Source: Bhargavaea changchunensis
Lineage (GTDB): Bacteria > Bacillota > Bacilli > Bacillales_A > Planococcaceae
DNA length: 64,000 nucleotides
Reading direction: 5' to 3'
Assembly: GCF_042665595.1 (NCBI RefSeq)
Contig: NZ_JBHTCT010000003.1
Coordinates: 124,001-188,000 of the forward strand
Shown here piece by piece: positions 52,490 through 61,710 of this stretch. The notes beneath the pieces were generated by a model, which was not told where the DNA came from, did not search any database, and saw only the letters and a list, made by a program, of their open reading frames with translations. Made by a program: the position numbers and the translations under genes. Every line of letters starts with the position of its first letter. The first letter of the stretch is position 1.

Positions 52490-53638
52490 ATGGTTAAGAA
52501 AATCAGTTTATTGGGCGCCACCGGTTCTATCGGTACTCAGACGGTCGACATCGTCCTGGCAGATCCGGGGCGTTTTGAAATCACGGCAATGGCAGCCGGT
52601 AGAAACCTTATCAAGCTTCGGGAAATCCTCAACCAGGTGAAACCGCTGTTTGTCTCGGTTTCGGATGAGGCGGATGCCGCCACACTGAGGGCGGAATATC
52701 CGGGAATCCGTTTTGGCTCCGGAAGGGAAGGCCTGCTCGAAGCTGCGGCTGGGGTCGAAGCGGACATCGTTGTCGGCGCGGTGATTGGCAGCGTCGGTCT
52801 TGAGCCTACACTTGAAGCCATTCGGAGCGGCCGTGACATCGCCATTGCAAACAAAGAGACACTGGTGGCCGCAGGTTCAATCGTAACGGCGGAGGCGGAC
52901 AAGCATGGCGTTCGCCTGCTTCCGGTCGACAGCGAACATTCCGCTCTGTTCCAGGCGCTGAACGGCGAGGACCCGAAACGGGTGGATCGTCTGATCCTGA
53001 CAGCATCCGGAGGCAGTTTCCGGGATAAGCCCCGTGATGAACTGGAAGGTGTCACTGTCGAGGAAGCGCTAGCTCATCCCAACTGGTCAATGGGAAGCAA
53101 GCTGACAATCGATTCTGCGACGATGATGAACAAAGGACTCGAAGTGATCGAAGCGCACCACCTGTTCGGAATGCCGTATGACCGGATTGATGTCCTTCTT
53201 CATAGGGAGAGTATCATCCACTCCATGGTGGAGTTCGAAGATACAAGCGTGATCGCACAGCTGGGCTCACCGGATATGCGGGTGCCGATCCAGTATGCAC
53301 TCACTTACCCGGACAGGCTTCCGAGAAAGGGGACGGAAAGGCTGGACCTGGCGAAAATCGGTTTGCTTCACTTTGAGGAAGTTGACCTGAACCGCTTCCC
53401 GGCACTCCGGATCGCCTTCGACTCGGGCAGGGCAGGAGGGACGGCAACCACTGTCATGAATGCGGCAAACGAAGTCGCGGTCGCCCTATTCATGGAAGGC
53501 CGAATTACTTTCACCGAAATTGAGCCCCTCGTTGAACGGGCGCTTGAACGGCATGACCTCATCTCGGAACCAGATCTGGAGACCGTGCTCGCTGTAGACA
53601 CGGAGACAAGAAAAGCCGTCCTCGATATGGTAAAATAG
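52490..53638 (+). CDS. dxr: 1-deoxy-D-xylulose 5-phosphate reductoisomerase
   Basis: It makes 2-C-methyl-D-erythritol 4-phosphate, the committed step of the non-mevalonate isoprenoid pathway that supplies UppS. The 382-residue protein has the NADPH loop SLLGATGSIGTQT, ANKETLVAAG, LPVDSEHSALFQ (metal ligands) and TIDSATMMNKGLEVIEAHHL. Presence shows that this organism uses the MEP pathway, unlike Staphylococcus. Confidence 0.96.
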   Translation: MVKKISLLGATGSIGTQTVDIVLADPGRFEITAMAAGRNLIKLREILNQVKPLFVSVSDEADAATLRAEYPGIRFGSGREGLLEAAAGVEADIVVGAVIGSVGLEPTLEAIRSGRDIAIANKETLVAAGSIVTAEADKHGVRLLPVDSEHSALFQALNGEDPKRVDRLILTASGGSFRDKPRDELEGVTVEEALAHPNWSMGSKLTIDSATMMNKGLEVIEAHHLFGMPYDRIDVLLHRESIIHSMVEFEDTSVIAQLGSPDMRVPIQYALTYPDRLPRKGTERLDLAKIGLLHFEEVDLNRFPALRIAFDSGRAGGTATTVMNAANEVAVALFMEGRITFTEIEPLVERALERHDLISEPDLETVLAVDTETRKAVLDMVK

Positions 53639-53682
53639 GACGATATGAAATCCGGCGGATAGCCGGTTGAAGGTGGGTGCAC

Positions 53683-54942
53683 ATGCAGACAATCCTTGCA
53701 TTTATCGTCGTTTTCGGTTCGCTCGTCTTCTTTCATGAGCTGGGCCATTTCCTCCTTGCCAAAAGGTCCGGCATCATGGTCAGGGAGTTTGCCATCGGTT
53801 TCGGTCCGAAATTGATCGGCATCAGCAAAGGGGAAACCCTCTATACGATCCGGCTGCTGCCGCTTGGAGGATATGTCCGGATGGCCGGTGAGGACTTCGA
53901 CAAGGTCGAACTCCAGCCCGGCCACCGGATCGGACTCCTTCTGGATAAAGAAGGGCGTGCCGAGCGCATCGTCCTGAACCAGAATGACAGGACGCCGGAC
54001 ATGCTCTATATGGAAGTGGAAAAGGCAGACCTGGAAAAAGACCTGTACATTGACGGCTATGATGAAGAAGAGCGGAGGGTGCGCTACCCGGTATCACGGA
54101 AAGCGATCATCTCAGAGAAAGGGACGGAAACCCTCATCGCCCCTTACGACCGGCAGTTTGAGTCCAAGTCGCTCGCGGCGCGGTCGGCAACCATCATTGC
54201 AGGGCCGCTCTTTAACTTCATCCTCGCATTTTTCATTTTTGTCATTCTCGGTCTGATCCAGGGAATCCCTCAGGATGATCCCGTCATAGCAGATGTGACA
54301 GATGATGGTCCCGCCATTTCTGCCGGCATCGAGAAGGGGGACAGGATCGTTTCCGTCAATGGGCGTGAAGTCGGCACCTGGAATGCTTTCTCGGCAATCA
54401 TCCAGGACAGCCCGGGCGAACAGCTGACAATCGGGGTGGAGCGGGACGGCTCTGTCGAAGAGGTCAATGTCACGCCAGCTTCCATCGATGTGGAAGGACA
54501 GACGATCGGACAGATCGGTGTCCTTTATGAGCCGGTTTATGAGAAAAATGTCCTTGGCACAGTTGCCTATGGCGCCGAACAGACGTGGTTCTGGTTTAAG
54601 CGGATCTTCCAGCTGCTTGGCATGCTGGTGACCGGCCAGTTTACGATTGAGGCGCTATCGGGGCCGGTCGGCATCTACCAGGCGACCGGAGCAGTTGCGC
54701 AGGCGGGTATTTTCAATCTGATGAACTGGGCAGCAGTGCTGTCGATCAACCTGGGCATCATGAACCTGCTTCCTCTCCCTGCATTGGATGGGGGAAGGCT
54801 GCTGTTCTTCGGATTTGAGGCGCTCAGAGGCCGGCCGATTGACAAGCAGAAAGAAGGTATGGTCCATTTCGTCGGCATCATGCTGCTGATGGTCCTGATG
54901 ATCGTCGTTACCTGGAACGATATCCAGCGATTTTTCTTCTGA
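53683..54942 (+). CDS. rseP: Intramembrane zinc metalloprotease RseP/RasP (site-2 protease)
   Basis: This protease cleaves anti-sigma factors and signal-peptide remnants within the membrane. The zinc motif HELGH lies at residues 18-22 in the first helix, a PDZ domain at about 180-275, and the third metal ligand in LPALDGGRLLFF near 367. Four transmembrane helices fit the family. The ATG 53683 follows AAGGTGG by six bases; GTG 53677 is an alternative. A small CCGGC/GCCGG hairpin (53652-53666) lies upstream. About 419 residues. Confidence 0.94.
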   Translation: MQTILAFIVVFGSLVFFHELGHFLLAKRSGIMVREFAIGFGPKLIGISKGETLYTIRLLPLGGYVRMAGEDFDKVELQPGHRIGLLLDKEGRAERIVLNQNDRTPDMLYMEVEKADLEKDLYIDGYDEEERRVRYPVSRKAIISEKGTETLIAPYDRQFESKSLAARSATIIAGPLFNFILAFFIFVILGLIQGIPQDDPVIADVTDDGPAISAGIEKGDRIVSVNGREVGTWNAFSAIIQDSPGEQLTIGVERDGSVEEVNVTPASIDVEGQTIGQIGVLYEPVYEKNVLGTVAYGAEQTWFWFKRIFQLLGMLVTGQFTIEALSGPVGIYQATGAVAQAGIFNLMNWAAVLSINLGIMNLLPLPALDGGRLLFFGFEALRGRPIDKQKEGMVHFVGIMLLMVLMIVVTWNDIQRFFF

Positions 54943-54975
54943 TCCACAATATTGAATATCCGGGGTGCTATACCG

Positions 54976-56676
54976 ATGAGACAAAGCAAAACGTTCATTC
55001 CTACATTGCGCGAAACGCCTTCTGACGCGGATCTCAAGTCCCATCAGCTCTTGTTGCGCGCAGGATATATACGGCAGAATACGAGCGGGGTTTATTCCTA
55101 CCTTCCGCTGGCCAAGAAGATGCTCACAAAAATCGAGACAATCGTCCGTGAGGAGATGGATGCGATCGGCGGTTCAGAAGTGCTGATGCCATCCCTTCAG
55201 CAGGCTGAACTCTGGCAGGAAACGGGGCGCTGGTACACCTATGGCCCAGAGCTGATGAGGCTTAATGACCGCCACGGCCGTGAGTTCGCACTGGGACCGA
55301 CCCACGAAGAAGTCATCACTTCGCTTCTTCGCGATGAAATCAAATCCTACAAAAAGCTGCCGCTTACCCTTTATCAGATCCAGACAAAGTTCCGTGACGA
55401 GAAGCGCCCGCGCTTCGGACTTCTCCGTGGCCGGGAGTTCATCATGAAGGATGCTTATTCCTTCCACGACTCCAAGGAAAGCCTGGATGAAACATACGAG
55501 GATATGAAACAGGCCTATACGAACATATTCACCCGGCTGGGCCTGAACTTCCGCGCGGTCATCGCAGATTCCGGAGCGATCGGCGGGAAGGATACCCATG
55601 AGTTCATGGTGCTGTCTGAGGTCGGCGAGGACACGATCGCCTACAGCGACGCGTCTGACTTTGCGGCGAACATCGAAATGGCGGAAGTCAACGTTGCTTA
55701 CCCGGAACCGGAAGGTGAAGAACTCGCAATCGAGAAGGTCGACACGCCTGACGTGAAGACAATCGATGATGTTGCAGCTTTCCTGGATGTCCGTCCGGAA
55801 GACTGCATCAAGACACTTGTATTCATCGTCGACGACGAACCGGTCATCGTCCTGTCCCGTGGAGATCATGAGATCAATGATATTAAAGTAAAGCATGCAC
55901 TTGACGCATCCATGGTCGAGATGGCCACGCCGGAACAGGTCAAGGAGGCGACCGGAACGGAGATCGGCTCTCTCGGGCCGGTTAAGCTGCCGACCGGCCT
56001 GAAGGTCATCGCTGATCATGCCGTACGTTATATGCGCAACGCGGTGACGGGCGCGAACGAAGACGGGCGGCATTACCGGAATGCCAATCCGGAACGGGAT
56101 TTCTCGGTGGATTCCTATGAAGATCTGCGCTTCATCATGGAAGGTGACCCGTCCCCGGACGGAACCGGCACCATCCGCTTTGCAAGAGGGATTGAGGTCG
56201 GTCACATCTTCAAATTGGGGACAACCTATTCCGAACCGATGGAAGGGACTTTCCTGGACAACAATGGCCGTCAGCAGCCATACATCATGGGCTGTTACGG
56301 AATCGGCGTATCGCGCCTTCTTTCCGCCATGGCGGAACAGTTCAACGATGATGACGGCCTGAAGTGGCCGAAGGACCTCGCGCCTGCGGATATCCATCTG
56401 ATTCCTGTGAACATGAAGGATGACGTACAGCGTGAACTGGCTGAAGAAATATACGGCCTTCTGTCCTCTTACCGTTACAATGTGCTGTTTGATGACCGCG
56501 CGGAACGCCCGGGCGTCAAATTTGCGGACGCGGATCTGATCGGGTTGCCGATCCGCCTGACGGTCGGCAAAAAGGCCGTCGAAGGCATCGTGGAAGTTAA
56601 GTTCCGGGCAACCGGTGAAACAGCTGAATGGAAAAAAGAAGAACTTACGGACAAACTCCGTTCGTTCTTCGGCTGA
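54976..56676 (+). CDS. proS: Prolyl-tRNA synthetase (bacterial type with editing domain)
   Basis: This class II synthetase charges tRNA-Pro. The 566-residue protein opens MRQSKTFIPTLRETPSDAD, has GPTHEEVITSLLRDEIKSYK (motif 2 region), the INS editing domain (about 225-400) and the C-terminal anticodon-binding domain. GGGGTG at 54962-54967 selects ATG 54976. No T-box leader precedes it. Confidence 0.96.
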   Translation: MRQSKTFIPTLRETPSDADLKSHQLLLRAGYIRQNTSGVYSYLPLAKKMLTKIETIVREEMDAIGGSEVLMPSLQQAELWQETGRWYTYGPELMRLNDRHGREFALGPTHEEVITSLLRDEIKSYKKLPLTLYQIQTKFRDEKRPRFGLLRGREFIMKDAYSFHDSKESLDETYEDMKQAYTNIFTRLGLNFRAVIADSGAIGGKDTHEFMVLSEVGEDTIAYSDASDFAANIEMAEVNVAYPEPEGEELAIEKVDTPDVKTIDDVAAFLDVRPEDCIKTLVFIVDDEPVIVLSRGDHEINDIKVKHALDASMVEMATPEQVKEATGTEIGSLGPVKLPTGLKVIADHAVRYMRNAVTGANEDGRHYRNANPERDFSVDSYEDLRFIMEGDPSPDGTGTIRFARGIEVGHIFKLGTTYSEPMEGTFLDNNGRQQPYIMGCYGIGVSRLLSAMAEQFNDDDGLKWPKDLAPADIHLIPVNMKDDVQRELAEEIYGLLSSYRYNVLFDDRAERPGVKFADADLIGLPIRLTVGKKAVEGIVEVKFRATGETAEWKKEELTDKLRSFFG

Positions 56677-56696
56677 TAAACAAGACGGGACCGGAA

Positions 56697-56732
56697 GAAC
56701 GGGAAAGCCTTTGGGCTTTTCCCTTCTTTTTT
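56697..56732 (+). terminator. Terminator of proS
   Basis: GGGAAAGCC (56701-56709) pairs with GGCTTTTCCC (56714-56723) with a bulge, then TTCTTTTTT. Confidence 0.85.
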
Positions 56733-56760
56733 CGGTTCTGAAGGGAAGGAGGAACATCCT

Positions 56761-59700
56761 ATGGAACAAGACCCGAGAATGCGCTTCAATATTCTTTTGC
56801 AACATATCGGCATGACAGAGGATGCAGTGGTCCGTCACTTTGAAGGTGCAACACTGGAACGGCTGGACGTCCATACAAAATCGCGCGTCTGGCGTTTCAG
56901 GGTGACGGTGCGGTCAATTCTTCCGGCTGCAATCTTCGGGGAGTTCAGAAAGCGGATCGACGCCACATTCTCCCCGATTGCACGTGTTTTGCTGGATATC
57001 CGCGCCGAGAAACCGGTGTTCGATGAACAGAGCGTCCGCGACTATTATGAGCTCGCTGTTGGCGAAATCGCGGACATGTCACCGCCCGTCCGGGAACGGC
57101 TCGCGTCGCAGCTTCCGCAATGGAACGGTCAGACCCTCATGCTGAAATGCGGCAATGAGCTCGAACTCCAGACGATGAAGGGCAAGTACGGCAACCTGAT
57201 TTCGGAATCCTACAGCTCGTTCGGATTTACAGGGCTGTCCGTCGATTTTGTTCTAGGAGAAGAAGACAACGGCCAAGAAGAAGCGCGCCGTGCCTTCTTC
57301 GAGCAGCGCAGACTGGAGGAGGAGGCGCTCGCCAACCGCGCTCTGGAAGACATGAAAAAGCGGGAAAAAGATAAAAAGGAATCCACCGGTCCGGAGGGGC
57401 CGTTTTCCATCGGCCTTCCGATCAAGCCGGATGAGCCAATCACAGGCATCCGCCTGATCCAGGACGAAGAACGAAAAATCACAATCGAGGGCTTCGTCTT
57501 CGATGTGGAAGTGCGCGAACTCCGGAGCGGCCGCTCCCTCCTGACAGTGAAAGTGACCGACTACACAGATTCGATCCTCGTCAAGATGTTCTCCCGCGAT
57601 AAGGAAGATGCGGAAATGATGACCGCACTCAAGAAGGGAGCCTGGGTCCGTGCAAGGGGGTCCATCCAGAACGACACCTTCATCCGCGATCTTGTCATGA
57701 TGGCAAACGACATTATGGAAATTGCCCCGAGGGTGAAGAAGGATGAAGCGCCGGAAGGACGGAAGCGCATCGAACTGCATGCCCATTCCAACATGAGCCA
57801 GATGGATGCTGTGGTTCCCGCAGGAGAGCTTGTGGCCCAGGCAGCCAAGTGGGGCCACCCCGCTATCGCCATCACTGACCATTCCAATGTCCAGGCTTTC
57901 CCGGATGCCTACACGGCGGGGAAAAAGCACGGCATCAAAGTGATTTTCGGTCTTGAGGCGAACCTGGTCGATGACGGCATCCCGATCGCCTACGATGAGG
58001 TAGACCGGAACCTTGATGATGCTGAATTCATCGTCTTCGACGTGGAGACGACCGGCCTGTCTGCGGTCTACGATAAGATCATCGAACTCGCAGCGGTGAA
58101 GGTGAAGGGCGGGGAGATCATCGATACATTCGAAAGCTTCTCCGACCCGGGTCATCCACTGTCCGCTACGACAATTGAGCTCACCGGGATCACCGATGAT
58201 ATGGTGAGAGGCGCTCCGGCCATCGAAGATGTGGCCCGCCGGTTCCGGGAATTTGCAGGTGACGGCATCCTTGTCGCCCACAATGCAACATTTGATATGG
58301 GCTTCCTCTACGAAGCCTACAAGCTCGCGGGTGTGGAGGAGCGCGAGCATCCAGTCGTCGATACACTGGAGCTCGCAAGGCTACTTCATCCCGAGCTTAA
58401 AAACCACAGGCTTAACACGCTCTGTAAAAAGTTCGGCATCGACCTCACTCAGCATCACCGTGCGATCTATGACTGTGAAGCGACCGGGCATCTGCTGATT
58501 CATCTGCTGAAGGAAGCGGAGCAGGAGTACGCCATCCGGCGCCATGACGAGTTCAACCTCCATATCGGCGGGGGGGAATCTTACAAGCGTGCCCGTCCGT
58601 CCCACTGCACGATCCTTGTCAGGGACGCGGTCGGCCTGAAAAACCTGTTCAAGCTTGTTTCCCATTCGCACACCGAGACGTTTTACCGGGTTCCGCGCAT
58701 CCCGCGGTCGGTTTTGCAGCGTCATCGGGAAGGGCTGCTGATCGGTTCCGGGTGTGACAAAGGGGAAGTGTTTGAGGGACTCATGCAGAAGCCGCTTGAT
58801 GAAGTCGAACAGATCGCCAAGTTTTACGATTATCTGGAAGTGCATCCTAAACCGGTCTATCAGCATCTGATCGAACTGGAGCTGGTCAGGGATGAATGGA
58901 ATCTTGAGGACATCATCCGGAAAATGATGAAACTCGGCAAGAAGACCGGTATACCCGTCGTGGCAACGGGGAATGTTCACTATATCGACGAGCATCAGGC
59001 CGCTTACCGGAAAATCCTTGTCGGCTCACAGGGCGGGGCCAACCCGCTCAACCGCCATAGTTTACCTGACGTCCACTTCCGCACGACAGATGAAATGCTG
59101 AAGGAATTCGAATTCCTCGGCGAGGAAAAGGCGGAGCAGATCGTCATCGACAACCCGCAGCAGATTGCAGACCTGATCGGCGATGTCCAGGTCATCAGGG
59201 ATGAGCTGTATACGCCTGTCATTGAAGGGGCGGACGATGAAGTCAGAAATCTGACGTATACGATGGCACGCTCGATTTATGGTGAGGAGCTGCCTGAGAT
59301 CGTCACCGAACGGATCGAAAAAGAATTGAAGTCCATCATCGGACACGGCTTCGGGGTCATTTATCTGATTTCGCACAAGCTGGTCAAAAAGTCGCTGGAC
59401 GACGGCTACCTTGTCGGATCCCGGGGGTCGGTCGGCTCGTCGCTTGTCGCGACGATGATGGAAATCACCGAAGTCAATCCGCTTCCGCCGCACTATGTAT
59501 GCCCGTCCTGCAAAAAGTCGGAATTCATCACAGACGGTTCCATCGGCTCCGGCTTCGACCTTCCGCGAAAAGATTGTGAAACCTGCGGAGTCGCAATGAC
59601 AAAAGACGGCCATGATATTCCGTTCGAGACATTCCTCGGCTTCAAGGGCGACAAGGTCCCGGATATCGACCTGAACTTCAGCGGCGAATACCAGCCTCGC

Positions 59701-61080
59701 GCGCACAATTATACAAAAGAGCTGTTTGGTGAAGACTATGTGTACCGTGCGGGCACCATCGGCACGGTAGCCGAAAAGACGGCATACGGTTACGTGCGCG
59801 GTTACATGAACGACAATGGCCTGACGATGAGAAATGCGGAAATCGACCGTCTTGTCCAGGGCTGCAGCGGCGTCAAGCGGAACACCGGTCAGCACCCGGG
59901 GGGAATCATTGTTGTGCCGGACACGATGGATATCTATGATTTCAGCCCCGTGCAGTTCCCGGCGGACGACCAGGAGGCGTCGTGGAAGACGACTCATTTT
60001 GACTTCCATTCGATCCACGATAACCTGCTGAAGCTGGACATCCTCGGGCACGATGATCCTACGGTCATCCGAATGCTTCAGGATCTGTCCGGCCTGGATC
60101 CGAAAAAGATTCCGGTCGACGACCAGGAAGTCATGAAGATATTCAGCACACCTGAATCTCTTGGGGTCACCGAGGAGCAGATCAGGTGTAAAACCGGTAC
60201 GCTCGGCATCCCTGAATTCGGCACCCGCTTTGTCCGACAGATGCTGGAGGATACGAGGCCGTCCACGTTCTCGGAACTCGTCCAAATTTCCGGGCTGTCC
60301 CACGGAACTGACGTCTGGCTCGGCAATGCGCAGGAACTGATCCACAACAAGACCTGCGTGCTGTCCGAAGTGATCGGCTGCCGGGATGATATCATGGTCT
60401 ACCTGATGCACAAAGGTCTTGAGCCATCGCTTGCGTTCAAAATCATGGAGTCGGTGCGGAAAGGCCGCGGACTCACTCCCGAGTTTGAAGCGGAGATGAA
60501 GAAGAATGGCGTTCCGGACTGGTACATCGACTCCTGCAAAAAAATCAAGTACATGTTCCCGAAGGCACACGCCGCCGCCTATGTCCTCATGGCAGTACGG
60601 ATTGCGTGGTTCAAGGTCCATAAGCCGCTGCTCTACTATGCGGCGTACTTCACCGTCCGCGCATCCGACTTTGATCTGATCGCGATGAACAAGGGATCTG
60701 CGACGATCAGGGCCCGCATCGACGAAATCGAGGCCAAGGGACTGGATGCATCGCCGAAGGAAAAGAGTCTCCTGACCGTCCTTGAGCTTGCGCTTGAAAT
60801 GTGCGAACGCGGGTATAAATTTGGTAAGGTGGATCTCTACAAATCTAAGGCGACCGAGTTCGTCATCGAAGGCGATTCACTGATCCCGCCATTTAACGCG
60901 GTACCCGGCCTCGGGAATAACGTGGCCCGCGCAATTGCGGAAGCAAGAGAAAATGGGGAGTTCCTTTCCAAGGAAGATCTCCAGCAGCGCGGCCGTGTTT
61001 CGAGAGCCATTATCGACTACCTGGATGAGCTCGGATGCCTCGAAGGCATGCCCGAAGCCAACCAGCTCTCGCTTTTCTGA
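56761..61080 (+). CDS. polC: DNA polymerase III PolC
   Basis: This is the Gram-positive replicative polymerase with built-in proofreading. The 1439-residue length matches B. subtilis PolC. Order: N-terminal domains and an OB fold, a PHP domain beginning ELHAHSNMSQMDAV near 338 which is interrupted by the DnaQ-like exonuclease (FDVETTGLSAVYDKIIELA near 425), then the palm, with VPDIDLNFSGEYQPRAHNY near 966, and four zinc-binding cysteines in CPSCKKSE and CETCG. The C terminus has tandem HhH. AAGGAGGAA precedes the ATG. Confidence 0.97.
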   Translation: MEQDPRMRFNILLQHIGMTEDAVVRHFEGATLERLDVHTKSRVWRFRVTVRSILPAAIFGEFRKRIDATFSPIARVLLDIRAEKPVFDEQSVRDYYELAVGEIADMSPPVRERLASQLPQWNGQTLMLKCGNELELQTMKGKYGNLISESYSSFGFTGLSVDFVLGEEDNGQEEARRAFFEQRRLEEEALANRALEDMKKREKDKKESTGPEGPFSIGLPIKPDEPITGIRLIQDEERKITIEGFVFDVEVRELRSGRSLLTVKVTDYTDSILVKMFSRDKEDAEMMTALKKGAWVRARGSIQNDTFIRDLVMMANDIMEIAPRVKKDEAPEGRKRIELHAHSNMSQMDAVVPAGELVAQAAKWGHPAIAITDHSNVQAFPDAYTAGKKHGIKVIFGLEANLVDDGIPIAYDEVDRNLDDAEFIVFDVETTGLSAVYDKIIELAAVKVKGGEIIDTFESFSDPGHPLSATTIELTGITDDMVRGAPAIEDVARRFREFAGDGILVAHNATFDMGFLYEAYKLAGVEEREHPVVDTLELARLLHPELKNHRLNTLCKKFGIDLTQHHRAIYDCEATGHLLIHLLKEAEQEYAIRRHDEFNLHIGGGESYKRARPSHCTILVRDAVGLKNLFKLVSHSHTETFYRVPRIPRSVLQRHREGLLIGSGCDKGEVFEGLMQKPLDEVEQIAKFYDYLEVHPKPVYQHLIELELVRDEWNLEDIIRKMMKLGKKTGIPVVATGNVHYIDEHQAAYRKILVGSQGGANPLNRHSLPDVHFRTTDEMLKEFEFLGEEKAEQIVIDNPQQIADLIGDVQVIRDELYTPVIEGADDEVRNLTYTMARSIYGEELPEIVTERIEKELKSIIGHGFGVIYLISHKLVKKSLDDGYLVGSRGSVGSSLVATMMEITEVNPLPPHYVCPSCKKSEFITDGSIGSGFDLPRKDCETCGVAMTKDGHDIPFETFLGFKGDKVPDIDLNFSGEYQPRAHNYTKELFGEDYVYRAGTIGTVAEKTAYGYVRGYMNDNGLTMRNAEIDRLVQGCSGVKRNTGQHPGGIIVVPDTMDIYDFSPVQFPADDQEASWKTTHFDFHSIHDNLLKLDILGHDDPTVIRMLQDLSGLDPKKIPVDDQEVMKIFSTPESLGVTEEQIRCKTGTLGIPEFGTRFVRQMLEDTRPSTFSELVQISGLSHGTDVWLGNAQELIHNKTCVLSEVIGCRDDIMVYLMHKGLEPSLAFKIMESVRKGRGLTPEFEAEMKKNGVPDWYIDSCKKIKYMFPKAHAAAYVLMAVRIAWFKVHKPLLYYAAYFTVRASDFDLIAMNKGSATIRARIDEIEAKGLDASPKEKSLLTVLELALEMCERGYKFGKVDLYKSKATEFVIEGDSLIPPFNAVPGLGNNVARAIAEARENGEFLSKEDLQQRGRVSRAIIDYLDELGCLEGMPEANQLSLF

Positions 61081-61084
61081 TTTG

Positions 61085-61113
61085 TTGCAACAGCCGTGCG
61101 GCTATGGTAAAAT
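61085..61113 (+). promoter_or_regulatory. Promoter of the rimP-nusA-infB operon
   Basis: TTGCAA (61085-61090), 17-base spacer, TAAAAT (61108-61113) with a TGG extension. It begins four bases after the polC stop. Confidence 0.85.
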
Positions 61114-61144
61114 GGATTCAACAAGTTCGGATAGTCGCGCACAG

Positions 61145-61173
61145 AAGAGTGGGGTCCCCCGCTCTTTTCTGTT
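61145..61173 (+). terminator. Leader terminator (probable attenuator) upstream of rimP
   Basis: AAGAGTGGGG (61145-61154) pairs with CCCCGCTCTT (61157-61166), one G-U pair, ACAG/CTGT outside, then TTCTGTTT. It lies downstream of the operon promoter and before rimP, so transcripts for nusA must read through. The B. subtilis rimP-nusA leader contains a NusA-dependent terminator that autoregulates NusA; this looks like the same device. It also terminates polC transcripts. Confidence 0.7.
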
Positions 61174-61209
61174 TGTCGGGGGAAATTCCCTGTAAACAAG
61201 GAGGTCCTT

Positions 61210-61686
61210 ATGAGCAAAGTTACACAAGAAGTCGAAACATTGGTCACGCCGATCCTCGAAGAGCAGGATCTGGAACTTGTCGACATCGAATTTGTTAAAG
61301 AGGGACGCGATTGGTTCCTGCGGGTGTTCATCGACACGCCCGGGGGAGGCATCGACATCGAGCAGTGCGCGGCTGTCAGCGAACAGCTGAGCGTCAAGCT
61401 TGATGAGGCGGACCCGATTTCGCAAAACTACTTCCTGGAAGTCTCTTCGCCGGGTGCCGAGCGCCCGCTCAAAAAAGAGCAGGACATGGAACGCGCGGTC
61501 GGCCAGTATGTCCATATCAGGACTTATGAGCAGATCGACGGAAGAAAAGAGTTCGAAGGTTATCTCCTTTCTTACGGCGAAGATGGTGCGGAAATTGAAA
61601 TGAAAGTGAAAACACGCAAAGTGAAAGTGCTGATTGCGAAGGACAAAATTGCATTTGCACGTTTGGCCATCGATTTTTCGGCATAA
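61210..61686 (+). CDS. rimP: Ribosome maturation factor RimP
   Basis: RimP assists 30S assembly. The 158-residue product has LVDIEFVKEGRDWFLRVFID, GIDIEQCAAVSEQLS and NYFLEVSSPGAERPLKK, typical of the family, with a C-terminal Sm-like domain. AAGGAGGTCC precedes the ATG. It is the first gene of the nusA operon. Confidence 0.95.
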   Translation: MSKVTQEVETLVTPILEEQDLELVDIEFVKEGRDWFLRVFIDTPGGGIDIEQCAAVSEQLSVKLDEADPISQNYFLEVSSPGAERPLKKEQDMERAVGQYVHIRTYEQIDGRKEFEGYLLSYGEDGAEIEMKVKTRKVKVLIAKDKIAFARLAIDFSA

Positions 61687-61710
61687 TGTCGGGATAGGAG
61701 TGAAATACAG

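Noticed and set aside
53652..53666. CCGGC/GCCGG hairpin before rseP as a terminator
   Set aside because: It has a five-base stem and no U-run; it may be fortuitous in GC-rich DNA.
54943..54975. T-box leader before proS
   Set aside because: The gap of about 30 bases is far too short and no specifier or antiterminator elements are visible.
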